Made by a program: the position numbers and the translations under genes. Below, in pieces: positions 61,101-64,000 of a stretch of DNA of 64,000 nt; the stretch's first letter is position 1, and every line of letters starts with the position of its first letter. This DNA comes from Marinimicrobium locisalis (GTDB lineage: Bacteria > Pseudomonadota > Gammaproteobacteria > Pseudomonadales > Cellvibrionaceae), in NCBI RefSeq assembly GCF_039822625.1, contig NZ_JBDLLG010000023.1, forward strand, positions 1-64,000, read 5' to 3'. The notes under the pieces are model-generated. The model was not told the DNA's origin and did not search any database. It saw only the letters and a program-made list of their open reading frames with translations.

Positions 61101-63812
61101 GGGTTCTCGGGCTACCGGGCGGAGTTGCAGGATCGGATTATGGGGTTGATCAACGCCGGCCCCGAAGCACAGGTGATCGACAAACCCGGCGGCATTTTCG
61201 TGCGGCGGGCCGAAGAGCTTTCCGAGGACGAACGCGTGCTGCTGCAAACCGTTTCCCGCATCGTCTTTAGCGACACGGCTGATACCCTGATCGAACAGGT
61301 GGATCGCCGCGTCTCGCCAAAGCGAACCTCGGACTTGCTGGAGCCTTCCCAACCGGCCGGGGAAGAACCGGTCTATCCGCTGGAGCCGCGCGAGCGTATT
61401 TTCTGTAACGGCCTGGGCGGCTTCACTCCGGATGGGCACGAATACGTCATTACCCTTGAGCCCGGGCAAACCACCCCGATGCCCTGGGCCAATGTGATCG
61501 CCAGCCCACACATTGGCACGGCCGTCAGCGAGAGCGGCAGTGCCTACACCTGGGTGGGGAACGCGCACGAGTTCCGCCTCACCCCCTGGCACAACGACCC
61601 CATTTCCGATGGCAGCGGCGAGGCGTTCTACATTCGCGACGAAGAAACCGGCGCGTTCTGGTCCCCCACGCCTCTGCCGGCTCGGGGCCGCTCCGGCTAC
61701 GTGTGTCGGCACGGCTTTGGCTACAGCGTGTTCGAGCACCTTGAGGCGGACATCGCCTCGGAGATGTTCACCTACGTCGCCATGGATGCACCGGTCAAGT
61801 TTGCGGTGATCAAACTTCACAACCGCTCGAATCGGGCCCGTAGCCTATCGCTCACCGGTTACTGGGAACTGGTGCTGGGTGAGCTGCGCCACTCCAACCT
61901 GATGCACATCGTCACCGAAGTTGACCTGCACACCGGCGCGCTGTTTGCCCACAATGCCTACGGGCGCGAATCGGGCAATCGTGTGGTGTTCGCGCATACC
62001 AGTGAGCGCGACCGGTCGGTGAGTGGCAGCCGCACTGAGTTCATTGGACGCAATGGTGTACTCGCCAATCCGGCGGCCATGCGCCGCAAACGATTGTCGG
62101 GCAGAACGGGCGCCGGGTTTGACCCTTGCGCCGCCTCCCAGACCCCTATCGAGCTCGGAGCCGGCGAAGAGCGCGAGATCGTGTTCATTTTCGGCGCGGC
62201 GGCCAACGCCGATGAGGCGCGACGCCTCGTGCAACAGTACGGTGGTCAGGCGGGCGCGCGCCAGGCGCTGGAAGCGGTTTGGGAACACTGGAACCGCACG
62301 CTGGGCGCGGTCAACGTGGACACCCCGGACATGGCATTGAATGTACTGGCCAATGGCTGGTTGATTTACCAGACCCTGTCGTGCCGGCTCTGGGGTCGCA
62401 GCGGCTATTATCAATCCGGCGGTGCCTACGGTTTCCGCGATCAGTTGCAAGACACCATGGCGCTGATCCACGCGGCCCCGTGGCTCGCTCGCGAGCAGCT
62501 GGTCCTGCACGCCGGTCGCCAGTTCCTTAAGGGCGATGTGCAGCACTGGTGGCATCCACCGGGTGGGCAGGGCGTACGCACTCACTTTTCCGATGACTAC
62601 CTGTGGTTGCCCTATGCCACCTGCCGCTATGTGCGGGCGAGCGGGGATACCGGCGTGCTTGATGAGCCGATACATTTCCTTGAAGGCCGCGAGCTGTACC
62701 CGGAGGAGGAAGCCTACTACGACCAGCCGCAACGCTCGCCCGAAGTGGCCAGTCTGTACGAGCACTGCGTGCGCGCTCTTAAGCACGGCTTGCGCTTTGG
62801 CCCCCATCATTTGCCGCTAATGGGTTGTGGGGATTGGAACGACGGCATGAATCTCGTGGGCAAGGATGGCCGTGGCGAAAGCGTGTGGTTGGCTTGGTTC
62901 CTGGTGGAGAACCTGGAGCTGTTTGCCGGTCTCGCGCGCGATCGCAACGACCAGGAATTTGCCCAGTTGTGCAATGCCCAGGCGGAGCAGTTACGCCGCA
63001 ACATTGAAACCCAGGCCTGGGATGGGGCCTGGTATCGGCGCGCCTACTTTGATGACGGCACCCCGCTGGGCTCGAGCACCAACGATGAATGCCAAATTGA
63101 TTCGATCAGTCAGAGTTGGTCGGTTATCTCAAGTGGCGGTGACGGGCCGCGAGCCCGCCAGGCGATGAGCGCGGTGGACCAACGTTTGGTGCGACGGGAT
63201 AAACAAATCATCCAGTTGCTCGATCCGCCGTTCGACAAATCCGAGTTGGAGCCAGGCTACATTAAAGGCTACATCCCGGGCGTGCGCGAGAACGGCGGTC
63301 AATACACCCATGCCGCCATTTGGACCACCATGGCGTTTGCGATGTTGGGCGAAACTGAACGAGCCTGGGAACTCTTCGCCATGCTTAACCCCGTCAACCA
63401 CGGCAACACACCTGAAGCGATTGAGCTCTACAAGGTTGAGCCCTATGTCATGTGCGCGGACATCTACGGCGTGTCGCCACATATCGGCCGGGGCGGTTGG
63501 ACCTGGTACACCGGGGCGGCGGGGTGGATGTACCGGCTGACCACCGAAACTCTGCTGGGGTTGCAGCTGGAAGTGGATCATCTACGCATCGCGCCCTGTA
63601 TTCCGGGCGCCTGGGATAGCTACAAGATTCACTATCGTTTTCGCGAAACCGTCTACCACATCAACATCCAACGTGTCGGCGAACCCTCGGGGGAAGTGAG
63701 CCGCCTGACCGTGGATGGCACCGAGTGCTCCGGCGCACGCATCCCCCTTATCGACGACCGGCAGGAACACTTTGTCGAGGTGGAATTGGGCGCGCACTCG
63801 TCGGAAGCATAG
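55191..63812 (+). CDS. ndvB: cyclic beta-1,2-glucan synthase-like protein (GT84 + GH94)
   Basis: Giant membrane enzyme, 2873 aa, the size of rhizobial NdvB and Brucella Cgs. The order is: N-terminal soluble region (about 1-400), membrane helices (about 413-475), a GT84 glycosyltransferase (about 490-820) with ITLDTDTQLPRDAAHALVGN (about 630), more helices (about 830-1020), a glucoamylase-like domain (about 1060-1540) with FEYLMPQLIMPSYPNTLLER and GISESCYNATD, and two GH94-related parts (about 1550-2040 and 2060-2860). The second has CNGLGGFTPDGHEYVITL and the general-acid region MGCGDWNDGMNLVG (about 2545). The enzyme would polymerise glucose from UDP-glucose and cyclise and trim the chain; export partner NdvA is not in the window. 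The ATG has AAGGAG seven bases upstream. Confidence 0.92.
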   Translation: MTIKAFKFSALIGSGFGHDQNTELLRAELFSIEQLKRHATLLAEQHHIDPNPGADRLLPRLADNTRVLRAAYDVVTAAATTGQRIVPTEAWLLDNFYLIEQQIGLARRHLPRGYSRQLPRLGEGLSAGFPRIYDLALELISHMDGRVDGENVTQFVASYQTVEPLKLGELWAFPIMLQLALLENLRRVGVRIAQRSEERDAAIEWADRMLIAAENDPNQLIQLLAEFAHADVPLTASFVEEFYDRLQTQGPAMAFVQTWVEQKLLEQGVTATKLSEAAGRTDAANQISIANSIGSLRFIGTMDWKQYVESLSGVHKTLSDDPLDTYARQNFSTRDRYRHIVEDVARGSANDETAVARETVALAQKAAEEYGPKDRRGHVGYYLVDRGRAYLERTVGCRPSWKTRFKRWSLRLRLPLYLGSILLLTLTATAGVLHALDDVALSDWRYWLLATAVVIGASALALSLVNLAVTLLVPPRVLPRLDFSHGIPDAHRSMVIVPTLLTTRGDIDNLVEGLEIRYLGNRDPNLYFALLTDFPDAPEQTLPDDAALLDYARSAIETLNDTYHEDRASVFYLFHRPRLWNPFERVWMGYERKRGKLEQFNARLRGEALTAFSDIVGDQSILGSIRYVITLDTDTQLPRDAAHALVGNLAHPLNRPVYDTHKGRIVEGYAILQPRASISLTSAGQSRFAKLFAGDSGLDPYTREVSDVYQDVFAEGSFIGKGIYDVDAFRQAVDGRFPENLILSHDLLESGYARSALVSDVHLIEEQPASVAIDASRRHRWMRGDWQIAGWLLPRVPGPPSESGAKSKGRSNPLSALSRWKIIDNLRRSLVAPALLALLVGGWFAGLGPAWAWTLLVLAVLFLPTLLSSLIELIRKPAESDWWLHLDLTIKSASHPIVLALLTLTFLPYDTRIALGAILRSGARMLFTRRSLLLWQLPGYARRNACHSLADFLLEMWLAPTLSVGLTLALVISGSGPAAWLAAAPILLLWLISPLVGWWISRPLVALTPGLGGEQQVFLRTAARRTWRYFEDFVGPRDNWLPPDNFQANPEPAIASRTSPTNIGMSLLADLAAVDFGYLTVGECLRRIGHTLAAVEKLEGYRGHLFNWYDTRTMQPLPPHYISSVDSGNLAGSLLTLQAGLAELKSQPVLSPSALQGLQDTLHVLGEQLPSSNPTLAEEIRALQDTLTALAQEGPPKTLTAAFNALEQVERGRATITAWPTTETDKEGECVYWARAFDRQVQALRDELVLLVPGSSWQGTDLPTREALASANGAGANAQLELIDDLMNRCRLLAEMDFEFLYDAGSGLLTIGYDVVERRRDPACYDLLASEARLASFLLIAQGQLPQKHWFALGRLLTSHGGDVSLISWSGSMFEYLMPQLIMPSYPNTLLERTCKAAVARQIEYGRQRAVPWGISESCYNATDLDQVYQYRAFGVPGLGFKRGLGDDLVIAPYASALALMVMPREACRNLEALAEQGFLGAYGFYEAIDYTPSRVPRGKTHAIVQNFMVHHQGMSFLAFAHVLFGQPMQRRFMSDPLARATELLLQERVPKRGDTLQPHAAEVSAAARPPTAESGAILRVFTDPNTRMPEVHLLSNGRYHVMATHAGGSASHWGELAVTRWREDATSDSWGTFIYLRDRDNGKYWSTAHQPTLQPAEHYEAIFVQARAEYRRRDHAIEAHTEISVSPEDDVEIRRVTLTNQSSRVRHIEVTSFAEVVLAPLNADLAHRSFSNLFVQTEILPGRRAILCTRRPRTPGEKVPWMFHLLAAPGSVADEPSYETDRARFIGRGRTAANPVMLDSGSQPSTLSNTEGAVLDPIVAIRSTLTLSPDESSSVQIISGVADTREAALALLEKYCDRHFVERAFEMAWFQSQEVLRHLNATEADAQLFGRLANSVIYANPMRRASPSVIARNQLGQPGLWRFAISGDLPIVLLLIGDLSRIDLVKQVVQAHAYWRMKGLAADLVIVNEGFSGYRAELQDRIMGLINAGPEAQVIDKPGGIFVRRAEELSEDERVLLQTVSRIVFSDTADTLIEQVDRRVSPKRTSDLLEPSQPAGEEPVYPLEPRERIFCNGLGGFTPDGHEYVITLEPGQTTPMPWANVIASPHIGTAVSESGSAYTWVGNAHEFRLTPWHNDPISDGSGEAFYIRDEETGAFWSPTPLPARGRSGYVCRHGFGYSVFEHLEADIASEMFTYVAMDAPVKFAVIKLHNRSNRARSLSLTGYWELVLGELRHSNLMHIVTEVDLHTGALFAHNAYGRESGNRVVFAHTSERDRSVSGSRTEFIGRNGVLANPAAMRRKRLSGRTGAGFDPCAASQTPIELGAGEEREIVFIFGAAANADEARRLVQQYGGQAGARQALEAVWEHWNRTLGAVNVDTPDMALNVLANGWLIYQTLSCRLWGRSGYYQSGGAYGFRDQLQDTMALIHAAPWLAREQLVLHAGRQFLKGDVQHWWHPPGGQGVRTHFSDDYLWLPYATCRYVRASGDTGVLDEPIHFLEGRELYPEEEAYYDQPQRSPEVASLYEHCVRALKHGLRFGPHHLPLMGCGDWNDGMNLVGKDGRGESVWLAWFLVENLELFAGLARDRNDQEFAQLCNAQAEQLRRNIETQAWDGAWYRRAYFDDGTPLGSSTNDECQIDSISQSWSVISSGGDGPRARQAMSAVDQRLVRRDKQIIQLLDPPFDKSELEPGYIKGYIPGVRENGGQYTHAAIWTTMAFAMLGETERAWELFAMLNPVNHGNTPEAIELYKVEPYVMCADIYGVSPHIGRGGWTWYTGAAGWMYRLTTETLLGLQLEVDHLRIAPCIPGAWDSYKIHYRFRETVYHINIQRVGEPSGEVSRLTVDGTECSGARIPLIDDRQEHFVEVELGAHSSEA

Positions 63813-63891
63813 CCCGGCGCAACCCGTAGAGCGGACTCGTCTTTCCACACCGAAAAATGCAGTAAGGGACTTATAATGAACAACATTGGGT

Positions 63892-63906
63892 GAACTTTTG
63901 AAGTTC
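63892..63906. promoter_or_regulatory. small palindrome before the right-edge gene
   Basis: GAACTTTTGAAGTTC is a 15-base inverted repeat about 65 bases before the next start codon and could be an operator or weak hairpin. A TATAAT lies at 63872-63877. Confidence 0.3.
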
Positions 63907-63970
63907 CCTACAACACAACGGTACACTCCTCTATGGTAACGTTATTTTTTTACACCCCTGGAGACGAATA

Positions 63971-64000
63971 ATGACGCAGAAAGAACCATCGGCTCGGAGG
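63971..64000 (+). CDS. 5' end of a gene cut by the right edge
   Basis: An ATG with GGAGACGA about ten bases upstream opens MTQKEPSARR and continues to the window end. Ten codons are too few to identify the product. It may be cotranscribed with, or divergent in role from, the glucan synthase gene. Confidence 0.4.
   Translation, partial: MTQKEPSARR

Overview
The window is a chromosomal segment of a gammaproteobacterium. Gene order (queA-tgt-secD-secF; iscR-iscS-sufBCDS-sufA-sufT-sufE; ndk-rlmN-pilF-rodZ-ispG-hisS-yfgM-bamB-der; xseA/guaB-guaA) and the GC-rich codon use fit the marine, polysaccharide-degrading Cellvibrionales (Marinimicrobium, Microbulbifer or Saccharophagus type). That placement is inferred from gene order and protein similarity, not from a search.

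Layout. 1-8283 is an accessory block on the 3' side of a tRNA-Leu(CAA) gene: an antitoxin-like remnant, a DUF2306 membrane protein and a complete four-gene Wadjet type I (jetABCD) plasmid-defence operon. 8284-16033 holds the tRNA, queA, tgt, secD and secF (with no yajC between tgt and secD) and an orphan hybrid histidine kinase. 16130-26442 holds suhB and trmJ diverging around a large nested palindrome, then a hybrid Isc/Suf iron-sulfur operon headed by iscR with an IscR-type operator. 26608-36149 is a conserved housekeeping run (ndk to der). 36159-41383 holds an AEC-family carrier, a TPP-riboswitch-controlled thiO-thiS-thiG operon, a small Rdx/SelW-like protein and xseA. 41553-45571 holds guaB, guaA and a YeeN-type YebC-family protein. 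45742-54562 looks like an envelope-stress and efflux locus: a BaeS/BaeR-like two-component pair, a small Spy-like periplasmic protein, a DUF4405 membrane fusion protein, a stand-alone Hen1-type RNA 3'-end methyltransferase and an HlyD/RND pump. 55191-63812 is one giant gene for a cyclic beta-1,2-glucan synthase-like enzyme (2873 aa). The first codons of another gene run off the right edge.

Intergenic DNA carries several palindromic families: a short repeat with a GCGCTTCGCTTACC...CCCTACG core (sufB-sufC, after the AEC gene, after the Rdx gene), a 26-bp perfect inverted repeat inside guaB-guaA, and a ~275-bp three-way-junction palindrome between suhB and trmJ. The only complete recognised defence system is Wadjet. 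The least explained pieces are the Hen1-only methyltransferase beside the efflux genes, the DUF4405 fusion protein and the nested palindrome.
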